Both the position numbers and the translations under genes were made by a program. Under the pieces are notes generated by a model. The model had not been told where the DNA came from and ran no database searches. It saw only the letters and a list, made by a program, of their open reading frames with translations. Source: Helicobacter_D sp964464895 (GTDB lineage Bacteria; Campylobacterota; Campylobacteria; Campylobacterales; Helicobacteraceae). From it: a stretch of DNA of 64,000 nucleotides. This document shows positions 16,978 through 25,141 of the stretch, piece after piece (position 1 is the stretch's first letter; every line of letters begins with the position of its first letter). The stretch is from assembly GCA_964464895.1 (NCBI GenBank), contig CAYXGY010000004.1, forward strand, positions 56,203 through 120,202, read 5' to 3'.

Positions 16978-17550
16978 TTAGCTTATTGTATCAATTTGCA
17001 CATTACCACTATAAATAGCGTGACTAAATTCTCTTAAAATTCTTTGGGTTTTGGCTTCGGTATTTTTGCGTAGAATATCATTGTAGTTACTCGTAAGATT
17101 CCTATTGTAGTTTTTGGTATAGAGTCCCTCTAAATGATTCAGGCTTTCTTGAAATTCTTTTGCTACCTCTTGCCAGCCATTTTTTGTGATACCCAAGAAT
17201 CCAAGCTCGTTTTCTTCTGTATCGGAATCTTTGGATTCCTTTTCGCGTTGTTCCACGCGTTCCACGCTTGCACTTAGATTGCCTGCCCTTGTGAGCATTT
17301 GTGCAACAGAGATTTTTTCATTAGGTGACATACCAGCAGTTACTCTCTCAAAAGCTTTGTATTGCTCATCATTCATAAGTTCTAAACTAATCATACCATA
17401 GGTGATACGTTCTATGCTAAAACTTTCTTTCTCTTGCTCTTGTAACTCTTTGTTTTGTGTTTTGTTTGTGGATTGCACATTTTCGCTAAGGAGGCGATTT
17501 GCTTCATTATAGATTCCACCTAAAGAATTTAAATTTTGATTGATAATCAT
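16978..17550 (-). CDS. Hypothetical soluble protein behind a sigma54-type promoter (flagellar-regulon candidate)
   Basis: I do not recognise this 190-aa protein. It has no signal peptide or membrane segment, is rich in Glu, Gln, Lys and Asn, and looks mostly helical. The start MIINQNLNSLGGIY resembles the N termini of small exported or regulatory flagellar proteins. I chose the ATG at 17548-17550 with AAAGGA upstream, rather than a TTG seven codons earlier that would put that site inside the gene. A GGAA-N6-TTGCTT element (17615-17628) lies about 65-80 nt upstream, pointing to sigma54/FlgR control. An ACCGATAT box further upstream could be a second, sigma28 promoter. Confidence 0.75.
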   Translation of the reverse strand: MIINQNLNSLGGIYNEANRLLSENVQSTNKTQNKELQEQEKESFSIERITYGMISLELMNDEQYKAFERVTAGMSPNEKISVAQMLTRAGNLSASVERVEQREKESKDSDTEENELGFLGITKNGWQEVAKEFQESLNHLEGLYTKNYNRNLTSNYNDILRKNTEAKTQRILREFSHAIYSGNVQIDTIS

Positions 17551-17614
17551 CGTAAAACAAAATCCTTTCAAGTTCTGAAGTTAAGTTTTGAAATTAAAGA
17601 TTACAAATTTCTAA

Positions 17615-17628
17615 GCAAAAAGGATTCC
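17615..17628 (-). promoter_or_regulatory. Sigma54 (RpoN)-type promoter for the 190-aa gene
   Basis: On the minus strand the sequence TTGGAATCCTTTTTGCTT has the diagnostic GG and GC dinucleotides with exactly 10 bp between them (-24/-12), in the GGAA-N6-TTGCTT form used by epsilonproteobacteria. Transcription would start near 17604, leaving a 5' UTR of about 53 nt. A sigma28-like box ACCGATAT lies further upstream (complement of 17651-17658) without a good -35. Confidence 0.7.
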
Positions 17629-17770
17629 AACTTTTTAGATAAACGCAAAAATATCGGTTGAAAATTTATAAAAATTTTGTATAAATTCCTTAAAATCTTG
17701 CTACGCTTTAAGCAAAAATAAATTATAATTTCAGAATTTTTTAATATTAAGATTTTTTATTGAAGTATCA

Positions 17771-18625
17771 ATGAAATTTAAGGTTTATTTTGTAATGAAA
17801 GATTTAAGACTTTTTAAATACTACGTTTTTTTCTGCTTTTTTAGCACGCTTCTCTTTTCTTCTCCATTTGGCAACAAGATTATTGTTCCTATTGTAGAGA
17901 TGGATAAAGATTCTAAGCATTATGCGTATGTGCCAGCATTTGATTTAAGAGTTGGCGAGAGTGGAGAGATTATTCGTTGGTTTGATAGAGAACATTCTGG
18001 TATTGTGGCTAAAGCCGCGGTGATAGAGATTCAAGAAAATCTTGCAAAGATTGCTTTTGAGCCTTTTGAGGGACTAGAGCAAAGTGCATTCCCAACACCT
18101 ATTTTAATGCCACAAAAAAACGATGAAGTGATTTTCCGCAGTTTTAACGACCGTGCCCTTTTGATTGCCCCAACGCAAGATATTTATGAGAAAATTAAAG
18201 CTGTATATCCAGAAATCACTTGGTTACATCCGGATTTGTTTGCAGCTTATTTGATGGATGTGGGGCATACTGCACCTGTAAAGGGAGATTTTCGTAAAAT
18301 ATGTGCGCAATATGCGGTAGGAATTGTCTATATGGTGAATCTAAATGAGGGGCAGGCATTGGATTGTCAGACTTTTAGCGTTGTGAAGAAAGACTATATT
18401 ACAGGACGCGCACCAATAGAAGAGCGTATGTTGCCGTTTTTTTCGCGTATTGGAAGTAATAATCAAGAGTGGTTTTCTTATCTTTTTAATGATGTGAAAA
18501 CACAGGATTATTATGTTTATTTTGACGCGTTGGTTAAAGGTGAGATTCGCGACGAAGATGCAACATTTTTTGGAAGAATCACAAATTATTTCCTTGATAC
18601 TTTGAAACCTAAAGGCTCAGAATGA
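17771..18625 (+). CDS. PgbA/PgbB-like protein (plasminogen-binding family N-terminal domain)
   Basis: The 284-aa exported protein has a signal sequence (hydrophobic YYVFFCFFSTLLF, cleavage before about PFGNK) and a single domain matching, by eye, the N-terminal region of Helicobacter plasminogen-binding proteins. In H. pylori pgbA also sits directly upstream of glcD, which supports the call. It lacks the long Lys/Glu-rich C-terminal tail that carries the plasminogen-binding lysines in H. pylori, so binding of plasminogen is not assured. The start could be 17771 or the in-frame ATG at 17795. Its stop overlaps the glcD start (ATGA). Confidence 0.7.
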   Translation: MKFKVYFVMKDLRLFKYYVFFCFFSTLLFSSPFGNKIIVPIVEMDKDSKHYAYVPAFDLRVGESGEIIRWFDREHSGIVAKAAVIEIQENLAKIAFEPFEGLEQSAFPTPILMPQKNDEVIFRSFNDRALLIAPTQDIYEKIKAVYPEITWLHPDLFAAYLMDVGHTAPVKGDFRKICAQYAVGIVYMVNLNEGQALDCQTFSVVKKDYITGRAPIEERMLPFFSRIGSNNQEWFSYLFNDVKTQDYYVYFDALVKGEIRDEDATFFGRITNYFLDTLKPKGSE

Positions 18626-20001
18626 CAGAACAAAATATCAGAGACTTAAAAGCAATCGTAGGAGAGAGTGAATGCTTTAGCGATAAAGCGCATTTGGCTG
18701 CTTATTGTTATGATGCAACCAAAGAAAGAAAATATCCTGAATGTGTGGTATTTCCTCATAATGAGGAAGAAGTCAGTCGTGTATTGAAATACTGCAATGA
18801 GCATTTGATTCCAATCATTCCACGCGGTGCAGGAAGTGGATTTACAGGCGGAGCCCTTGCAGTGCAGGGTGGGGTGATTTTGGCACTAGAAAAACATATG
18901 AATCAGATTTTAGAAATTGATATGGAAAATATGGTGGCTAGAGTGCAGCCCGGCGTTGTGAATATGCAGTTACAAAAGGCAGCAGAAGCAGTAGGTTTGT
19001 TTTATCCACCAGACCCCGCAAGCGAACATTATTCTACTTTGGGTGGAAATGTGAGTGAAAATGCTGGAGGAATGCGTGCGGCAAAATATGGAATTACAAA
19101 AGACTTCGTAATGGCATTGCGCGCAGTGCTGCCTAATGGAGATATTATCCGAGCAGGCAAAAAAACAATTAAAGATGTGGCAGGCTATAATGTGGCAGGG
19201 ATTCTGATTGCAAGTGAGGGGACATTGGCTGTGATTACAGAAATCACGTTTAAATTGCTTAGTAAGCCAAAATATAAGCAAAGTGCAATGGGAGTTTTTC
19301 CTAGTATTCAAGCAGCAATGAATGCTGTGTATAAAACAATGGCAAGTGGAATCTCCCCTGTGGCAATGGAGTTTTTGGATAATCTTAGCATTAGAGCAGT
19401 TGAGGAAAAGTTCCATAAAGGCTTACCCAAAGAAGCAGGAGCGATTCTGATTACTGAAGTAGATGGGAACTTGCCAGAAGAAATTACATATCAAATGAGC
19501 AAAATAGAGGAGAAATTTCTCGAAAATGGGGCAAGTCGGTTTATCAAGGCAAATAATGAACAAGAAGCAGCGGATTTGTGGTTTGCGCGTAAAAATGCAA
19601 GCCCAAGCATTACGATTTATGGAAGCAAAAAGTTAAATGAGGATATTACGGTTCCACGTTCTAAATTACCTCAATTATTAGAAAGAATCGCAGAAGTTTC
19701 TAAAAAATATGATGTTGTGATTCCGTGTTTTGGACACACAGGCGATGGAAATGTACATACAAATGTTATGGTAGATGGGAGCAAGCAAGAAGAATTAGAA
19801 AAAGGACATCAAGCAATAGAAGAGATTTTTAAAATTACTGTGGAACTCGGCGGCACATTGAGTGGAGAGCACGGAATCGGAATCTCAAAAGCACCTTTTA
19901 TGCACTTGGCTTTTAGTCAAGAGGAAATGGATTTATTCCGTTCCATTAAAAAAGCCTTTGACCCTAATAATATTTTAAATCCGGGAAAAATGGCGTTATG
20001 A
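18622..20001 (+). CDS. glcD: FAD-linked 2-hydroxyacid oxidase, GlcD family (glycolate oxidase subunit / D-lactate dehydrogenase)
   Basis: The 459-aa flavoprotein oxidises a 2-hydroxyacid (glycolate or D-lactate). The FAD-binding PCMH domain includes PRGAGSGFTGGAL, and the C-terminal oxidase domain includes FGHTGDGNVH and GEHGIG. No GlcE or GlcF partner is encoded next to it, so the exact substrate and electron acceptor cannot be read from context. Its ATG overlaps the stop of the PgbA-like gene by 4 nt, giving a coupled pair seen also in H. pylori. Confidence 0.9.
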   Translation: MTEQNIRDLKAIVGESECFSDKAHLAAYCYDATKERKYPECVVFPHNEEEVSRVLKYCNEHLIPIIPRGAGSGFTGGALAVQGGVILALEKHMNQILEIDMENMVARVQPGVVNMQLQKAAEAVGLFYPPDPASEHYSTLGGNVSENAGGMRAAKYGITKDFVMALRAVLPNGDIIRAGKKTIKDVAGYNVAGILIASEGTLAVITEITFKLLSKPKYKQSAMGVFPSIQAAMNAVYKTMASGISPVAMEFLDNLSIRAVEEKFHKGLPKEAGAILITEVDGNLPEEITYQMSKIEEKFLENGASRFIKANNEQEAADLWFARKNASPSITIYGSKKLNEDITVPRSKLPQLLERIAEVSKKYDVVIPCFGHTGDGNVHTNVMVDGSKQEELEKGHQAIEEIFKITVELGGTLSGEHGIGISKAPFMHLAFSQEEMDLFRSIKKAFDPNNILNPGKMAL

Positions 20002-20074
20002 TAAAATGGGAATTATTTGGGTTAATTTATTTTATTTTTATGTTAAAATTTGATTTTAGTTTTAAGGATTTCGT

Positions 20075-20539
20075 ATGATTTATGATGTGCAAAAAATTCG
20101 TGAGATTCTACCACACCGCTATCCTTTGCTGCTTGTAGATAGGGTTATTTCTCTATCGCCCAATGAAAAAATTGAGGCATATAAAAATGTTACGATTAAT
20201 GAGGAAGTTTTCAATGGACATTTTCCTATACAGCCCATTTATCCCGGTGTATATATTATTGAAGGTATGGCACAAGCGGGAGGTGTATTAGCCTTTGTGA
20301 GTATGTTTGGAGATAATGCGCAAAACACAGGTGATAAAATCGTATATTTTATGAGTATTGATAAAGCAAAATTCAGGAATCCCGTTGTTCCCGGTGATAG
20401 ACTTGTGTATAAGTTAGAGGTTTTGAAGCACAAAGGTGGAATTTGGGTATTACAAGGCTATGCCTATGTGGAGGATAAATTAGTCGCTGAAGCAGAACTG
20501 AAAGCAATGGTAGTAGATAATACAGAAAAAAAGGCATAA
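20075..20539 (+). CDS. fabZ: 3-hydroxyacyl-ACP dehydratase FabZ
   Basis: The 154-aa hot-dog enzyme dehydrates 3-hydroxyacyl-ACP in type II fatty acid synthesis and competes with LpxA for substrate. The start LPHRYPLLLVDRV and the active-site segment NGHFPIQPIYPGVYIIEGMAQ (His49, Glu63) are intact. It begins the fabZ-lpxA-clpX-mreB-mreC run; lpxA starts 2 nt after its stop. AAGGA precedes the ATG. Confidence 0.96.
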   Translation: MIYDVQKIREILPHRYPLLLVDRVISLSPNEKIEAYKNVTINEEVFNGHFPIQPIYPGVYIIEGMAQAGGVLAFVSMFGDNAQNTGDKIVYFMSIDKAKFRNPVVPGDRLVYKLEVLKHKGGIWVLQGYAYVEDKLVAEAELKAMVVDNTEKKA

Positions 20540-20541
20540 AA

Positions 20542-21348
20542 GTGAGCATCGCAACATCAGCAAAAATCGCACAAACTGCTATCATTGAGGAAGGCGTAGT
20601 GATTGGTGAGAATGTAGAGATTGGGCATTATTGTGTTATTGGCAAAGAGGTGAAAATTGGCAGAGGTTGCAAACTCTATAACAATGTAACGATTCTCGGT
20701 AATACGACTTTGGGAGAGGGAAATGAGGTTTTCCCTAATGCGACTTTGGGCACAAAGCCACAAGATTTAAAATACCACGATGAACCCAATGAGCTCATTT
20801 TCGGCAATTATAATAAAATACGCGAATTCACGATGATAAATCCCGGAACGGAAGGTGGGGGCGGTAAGACAATCATCGGAAGCAATAATTTACTAATGGC
20901 GTATGTGCATATTGCACACGATTGTATTGTCGGAGATTCTTGTATTTTGGCAAATGGCGCAACGCTTGGGGGGCATATTGTGTTGGGTAATTATATCAAT
21001 ATCGGAGGTTTAACCCCAATTCATCAATTTGTGAAAGTAGGAGACTATGCAATGATTGCAGGAGCAAGTGCACTTTCGCAAGATATTCCTCCTTTTTGTA
21101 TGGCAGAGGGGAATCGTGCAGTCGTTAGAGGATTGAACTTACATCGTTTGCGTAAGAATTTCGAACATCATCAAGTAGATAAGATTCATAATGCTTATAA
21201 ACGTCTTTTTTTTGGTAATGCTCCCATTAAAGAAATCGCAAGAGAAATTCTTGATGAGGGCGTAAAAGATTCTAATGTCCAAAAGATGTGCGAATTTATT
21301 ATTCAATCTACGAGGGGAATCCCTTTTACAAGGAAAAATAATGAGTGA
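20542..21348 (+). CDS. lpxA: UDP-N-acetylglucosamine acyltransferase LpxA
   Basis: The 268-aa left-handed beta-helix enzyme performs the first step of lipid A synthesis, transferring a 3-hydroxyacyl chain to UDP-GlcNAc. Hexapeptide repeats fill the N-terminal two thirds, and the catalytic histidine lies in AYVHIAHDC. The C-terminal helical domain is present. The start codon is GTG (20542), 2 nt after fabZ. The 3' end overlaps the clpX start by 8 nt. Confidence 0.96.
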   Translation: MSIATSAKIAQTAIIEEGVVIGENVEIGHYCVIGKEVKIGRGCKLYNNVTILGNTTLGEGNEVFPNATLGTKPQDLKYHDEPNELIFGNYNKIREFTMINPGTEGGGGKTIIGSNNLLMAYVHIAHDCIVGDSCILANGATLGGHIVLGNYINIGGLTPIHQFVKVGDYAMIAGASALSQDIPPFCMAEGNRAVVRGLNLHRLRKNFEHHQVDKIHNAYKRLFFGNAPIKEIAREILDEGVKDSNVQKMCEFIIQSTRGIPFTRKNNE

Positions 21349-22588
21349 AAAAGTTTGTGATTTTTGCAAATCTAAAGAATCTCACAAGAATCCACTAATT
21401 GCGGGAAATAATGTTTGCATTTGTAAAAATTGTATTATTGCTTCGTATAGTTTGCTTGTTGGAGGTGAGCAGCATTTTGATGAAGAATTAGAATCTCTTA
21501 AAAGTGAAGAATTGAATATTGTTCCTCCTAAAGAACTCAAGGCGGTATTAGATGAATATGTTATTGGTCAAGAAAAGGCTAAAAAAGTCTTTAGTGTAGC
21601 GGTGTATAATCACTATAAGCGCGTGTTGCAATCTAAAGGGCAAGAGGAGGAAGAGACAGAGATTGCAAAATCTAATATTTTGCTCATTGGTCCAACAGGA
21701 AGTGGAAAAACATTAATGGCACAGACATTGGCAAAATTTTTGAATATTCCTATTGCGATTTGTGATGCGACGAGTTTGACAGAGGCGGGCTATGTGGGCG
21801 AAGATGTAGAGAATATCCTAACGCGTTTGCTTCAAGAGGCAAATGGTGATGCGCAAAAAGCGCAAAAAGGCATTGTATTTATTGATGAGATTGACAAGAT
21901 TTCAAGACTTTCAGAAAACCGCTCTATTACGCGTGATGTGTCAGGAGAGGGTGTGCAGCAAGCATTGTTAAAGATTATAGAGGGCAGTGTCGTTAATGTT
22001 CCTCCAAAGGGTGGTAGAAAACATCCTAATCAAGAATTTATCCAAATTGACACCAAAGATATTTTATTCATCTGTGGGGGAGCATTTGATGGGTTAAAGG
22101 ATATTATTGAGCGCAGAATCGGAGGGAATAGTTTGGGATTTCATCATAAGGTGAATGAAAAAGTCGCCCAAGAAAATATTTTAGAACAAGTAGAACCAGA
22201 TGATTTGGTAAGTTTTGGTTTGATTCCAGAATTAATTGGACGTTTGCATATGATTGCAACTTTGGAAGAAATTACCAAAGAAGCGATGATTGAGATTCTA
22301 CAAAAGCCAAAAAATGCCTTGACAAAGCAATATAAAAAACTTTTTGCTTTTGACGGAGTGAGTTTAACTTTCAAAGAGGAAGCATTAGAGGAAATTGCGA
22401 ATCTTGCTATTGCACGAAAGACAGGTGCAAGAGGGTTGCGCTCAATTATGGAGGAAATTATGTTAGATATTATGTATGAATTACCAGAATTGAGAGGTTA
22501 TGAGGTGGTTATCACTAAGGAGGCGGTTTTAAAGCAGGCAAAACCTATGTTAGTAAAACAGAAAAAAACAAGCAAAAAGAGTGCTTGA
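21341..22588 (+). CDS. clpX: ClpX, ATP-dependent unfoldase of the ClpXP protease
   Basis: The 415-aa AAA+ protein has an N-terminal zinc-binding domain with Cys6, Cys9, Cys28 and Cys31, Walker A GPTGSGKT, Walker B IVFIDEIDK and the ClpP-contacting loop as LGF in IGGNSLGFHHK. I place the start at ATG 21341 (MSEKVCDFC), with AAGGA in the lpxA end. A longer reading from 21275 would add 22 unrelated residues inside lpxA. It recognises tagged substrates and feeds them to ClpP, which is not in the window. Confidence 0.96.
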   Translation: MSEKVCDFCKSKESHKNPLIAGNNVCICKNCIIASYSLLVGGEQHFDEELESLKSEELNIVPPKELKAVLDEYVIGQEKAKKVFSVAVYNHYKRVLQSKGQEEEETEIAKSNILLIGPTGSGKTLMAQTLAKFLNIPIAICDATSLTEAGYVGEDVENILTRLLQEANGDAQKAQKGIVFIDEIDKISRLSENRSITRDVSGEGVQQALLKIIEGSVVNVPPKGGRKHPNQEFIQIDTKDILFICGGAFDGLKDIIERRIGGNSLGFHHKVNEKVAQENILEQVEPDDLVSFGLIPELIGRLHMIATLEEITKEAMIEILQKPKNALTKQYKKLFAFDGVSLTFKEEALEEIANLAIARKTGARGLRSIMEEIMLDIMYELPELRGYEVVITKEAVLKQAKPMLVKQKKTSKKSA

Positions 22589-22610
22589 ATCCACGATAAA
22601 GAGAGAGAAT

Positions 22611-23645
22611 ATGGTATTAGATAGAGTGATTGGATGGTTTTCACATGATATTTCAATTGACCTTGGAACAGCAAATACGATTGTTTTAGTAAAAGGGCAG
22701 GGTGTTATTATTAATGAACCTTCTGTCGTGGCTGTACAAAACGATCGTTATGGTAAAAATAAGATTCTAGCAGTAGGACACGAGGCAAAAGATATGGTGG
22801 GTAAGACACCGGGAAGTATTTTGGCAGTGCGTCCAATGAAAGATGGTGTCATTGCAGATTTTGATATGACAGAGAAGATGATTCGTTACTTTATTGAAAA
22901 GGCACATAGAAGAAAAGCTTTAATGCGCCCTAGAATTATTGTTTGCGTGCCTTATGGATTAACAGGAGTTGAGCGTAAAGCCGTCAGAGAATCTGCTATC
23001 AGTGCGGGAGCAAGAGAAGTGTTTTTAATTGAAGAGCCAATGGCGGCTGCGATTGGTGCAGGCTTACCTGTCAAAGAACCCAAAGGAAGCTTGGTTGTGG
23101 ATATTGGTGGGGGAACAACAGAAATTGGTGTGATTTCTTTAGGTGGATTGGTGATTTCAAAGTCTTTGCGCGTTGCGGGTGATAAGCTTGATTTAGCCGT
23201 AGTAGATTATGTGCGTAGGAAATATAGCTTGCTTATTGGTGAGCGCACAGGAGAAGAAATCAAAATCCAAATTGGCTCTGCTGTCAGTCTTGATGAGCCA
23301 CTTGTAATGCAAGTTAAAGGGCGTGACCAAGTCAGTGGATTATTAAATACTATTGAACTTACAAGTGAAGATGTGCGTGAGGCGATGAAAGAGCCCTTAA
23401 AAGAAATTTCTAATGCCCTAAAAGATGTCTTGGAACAAATGCCACCGGATTTAGCTGGAGATATTGTAGAAAATGGAATCGTCCTAACAGGTGGTGGGGC
23501 ACTGATTCGTGGGCTTGATAAATACTTGTCTGACGTTGTAAAACTTCCTGTGTATGTAGGTGATGAACCTCTATTATGCGTTGCAAAGGGAACGGGTCAG
23601 GCATTAGAAGAGATTGATGTTTTGCAGCAACTTTCTTATGAGTAA
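22611..23645 (+). CDS. mreB: Rod-shape actin homologue MreB
   Basis: The 344-aa protein has the actin-fold phosphate loops (SIDLGTANTIV, VVDIGGGTTEIG) and the adenosine motif VLTGGGALIRG. It assembles membrane-bound filaments that guide the elongasome. The start at ATG 22611 follows a GAGAGAGA purine stretch. An upstream TTG reading from 22581 overlaps clpX and is less likely. mreC follows 72 nt downstream, the conserved Helicobacter order. Confidence 0.96.
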   Translation: MVLDRVIGWFSHDISIDLGTANTIVLVKGQGVIINEPSVVAVQNDRYGKNKILAVGHEAKDMVGKTPGSILAVRPMKDGVIADFDMTEKMIRYFIEKAHRRKALMRPRIIVCVPYGLTGVERKAVRESAISAGAREVFLIEEPMAAAIGAGLPVKEPKGSLVVDIGGGTTEIGVISLGGLVISKSLRVAGDKLDLAVVDYVRRKYSLLIGERTGEEIKIQIGSAVSLDEPLVMQVKGRDQVSGLLNTIELTSEDVREAMKEPLKEISNALKDVLEQMPPDLAGDIVENGIVLTGGGALIRGLDKYLSDVVKLPVYVGDEPLLCVAKGTGQALEEIDVLQQLSYE

Positions 23646-23717
23646 TTTTAAGGGTAGGGTTTTTTAAGGTAAAAATATTTTATAAAATGCGAAAGAAATA
23701 GTGAGAGTAAAAAATAA

Positions 23718-24569
23718 GTGAAAAAAGTTTTGTTGTGGACTATCTTTGTATTCATTGTATTTTTTGTTTCTATGCAAATTTCTACCGAAGTGCAAAGTAA
23801 AATATTATTCGTTAGCGATAATATTAAGAGAGGCTTCTTAAATCTCAATAGCAATATGTTACACACGATTCAACGTCATTTTCATCAAGCAGAGCAGATT
23901 AAACAGCTTTCAGATTCCTTAAGAGATAAACAACAAATAGAGTATTTATTGGAAGCTTTAAAGGTTGAATATAATGATTTGTTGGATTCTATTAATTCTC
24001 CTTTGCGTTTAAATCTTCCAGAACTTTCATTTGTACGTATGTTATCATTTGTACGTATGAATGATTATGGGAAAATTTGGTTAGAGTATAAAAATAGCAA
24101 CGCACATCAAAATGGCACTATTTTTGGACTAATTAATGATAATAAGGCAGCAGGAATCGCGATTCTACAAAATCATCGGTTAGAAGGATTTTTAAATGGT
24201 GATGAAAAATGTAGTTATAGTGTAATTGTGGGCAATGAAAAATCACAAGGAATTGCAAAATATGATGCTAATAGAGGTTTTATTGTAGATTTTATTCCCT
24301 TACACCCAAAAGTTGAAGTAGGCGCAATCGTGCGAACAAGCGGTTATGATAATATTTTTTATTCTGGTATCTTAGTTGGTGTGGTAGAAGAAGTTGAGCT
24401 ACAACAAGGTTACCAAGTTGCTATTGTCAAGCCTGCTTCAGATAAAGTTGCAAAATTTTATTGGCTCGCAGATGTTAAAAATGAAATGGTTGCCAATCTT
24501 GAAAATAATGCCACAGAATTTCAAGATATTTCAGAAGTTGAATTATTACTAAATACACAAGCGCGATAG
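23718..24569 (+). CDS. mreC: Rod-shape determining protein MreC
   Basis: The 283-aa protein has an N-terminal membrane anchor (about residues 4-22), a coiled coil (about 45-90) and a periplasmic double beta-barrel domain, the MreC architecture. It links MreB to the cell-wall synthases. The start is GTG (23718). Residues 103-108 and 109-114 are the same hexapeptide LSFVRM, encoded by an 18-bp near-perfect tandem duplication (24024-24041 and 24042-24059), located between coiled coil and barrel. mreD is not found downstream. Confidence 0.93.
   Translation: MKKVLLWTIFVFIVFFVSMQISTEVQSKILFVSDNIKRGFLNLNSNMLHTIQRHFHQAEQIKQLSDSLRDKQQIEYLLEALKVEYNDLLDSINSPLRLNLPELSFVRMLSFVRMNDYGKIWLEYKNSNAHQNGTIFGLINDNKAAGIAILQNHRLEGFLNGDEKCSYSVIVGNEKSQGIAKYDANRGFIVDFIPLHPKVEVGAIVRTSGYDNIFYSGILVGVVEEVELQQGYQVAIVKPASDKVAKFYWLADVKNEMVANLENNATEFQDISEVELLLNTQAR
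24024..24059. repeat. In-frame 18-bp tandem duplication inside mreC
   Basis: Two adjacent 18-bp units differ at two positions and both encode LSFVRM. The copies keep the reading frame, so the duplication lengthens the linker before the beta-barrel domain by six residues. Confidence 0.85.
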
Positions 24570-24755
24570 TTCTTAATCTATTAATTTTATATCATGCAAT
24601 ACAAGTCTTCAATAACCTTTTCTAATAAATGCGTCTTAATAAATATTGGATTTATTTAAAATTCAATACCAAATTCACACCAAAAAACAAAAATAAATCA
24701 ATATTGTAAATTTATTGACAGAATCTTATTAAGATTTCAAAATAATATCAAAAGA

Positions 24756-24769
24756 GGAATGCAATTTGC
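24756..24769 (+). promoter_or_regulatory. Sigma54 (RpoN)-type promoter for the 56-aa gene
   Basis: GAGGAATGCAATTTGCTTTA carries GG (24756-24757) and GC (24768-24769) separated by exactly 10 bp, again in GGAA-N6-TTGCTT form. The predicted start of transcription near 24781 leaves a short leader of about 24 nt that contains the AAGGAG of the small gene at 24805. A TTGACA at 24715-24720 could mark an additional sigma70 promoter, but its -10 is poor. Confidence 0.75.
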
Positions 24770-24804
24770 TTTATATTTGGTAAGTCAAATATAAGGAGTA
24801 AAAA

Positions 24805-24975
24805 ATGGAATTTCTTGATGAGGGACTTAGTTTTTGTAGTTTTTTTGAAGTAGTAGAATTGGAGGCTAATAAACAAGCTAACCAAGATAAAAAAGATGAG
24901 CATTGCAATGCAATTCATTTGAGTAGCACAGAACAAAATGAAAAATTAATGATTTTATATTCTAAGGGTTTCTAG
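24805..24975 (+). CDS. Small 56-aa protein behind a sigma54-type promoter (flagellar-regulon candidate)
   Basis: The ORF codes for 56 residues starting MEFLDEGLSFCSFFEVVELE and ending LYSKGF. A canonical AAGGAG is 5 nt before the ATG, and a GGAA-N6-TTGCTT sigma54 element is placed exactly where it should be. The protein is acidic and soluble-looking, with Cys11 and Cys34. I recognise no family. In epsilonproteobacteria sigma54 drives mainly middle flagellar genes, so a small flagellar regulator, chaperone or structural accessory is the best guess (inference). It stands alone between mreC and the biotin carboxyltransferase gene. Confidence 0.65.
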   Translation: MEFLDEGLSFCSFFEVVELEANKQANQDKKDEHCNAIHLSSTEQNEKLMILYSKGF

Positions 24976-25141
24976 CGATAATCTCTTGTAATTCTTGATA
25001 AGACAAAGGAGAATTTGGAAGCAGAATTTTACCAAAAGAACCATTGAAGTGTAAAATTTGTATGAAATTCTCATAATACGCTTAAAACATTGCAATTTGT
25101 TGTTATAATATAAACTCAAAAATTTAAATTTGGAGTTTATA

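Noticed and set aside
24642..24705. Imperfect inverted repeat (AATATTGGATTTATTT and AAATAAATCAATATT) as an attenuator
   Set aside because: Arms are pure AT-rich with a bulge and a loop of over 30 nt, which is expected by chance in such DNA.
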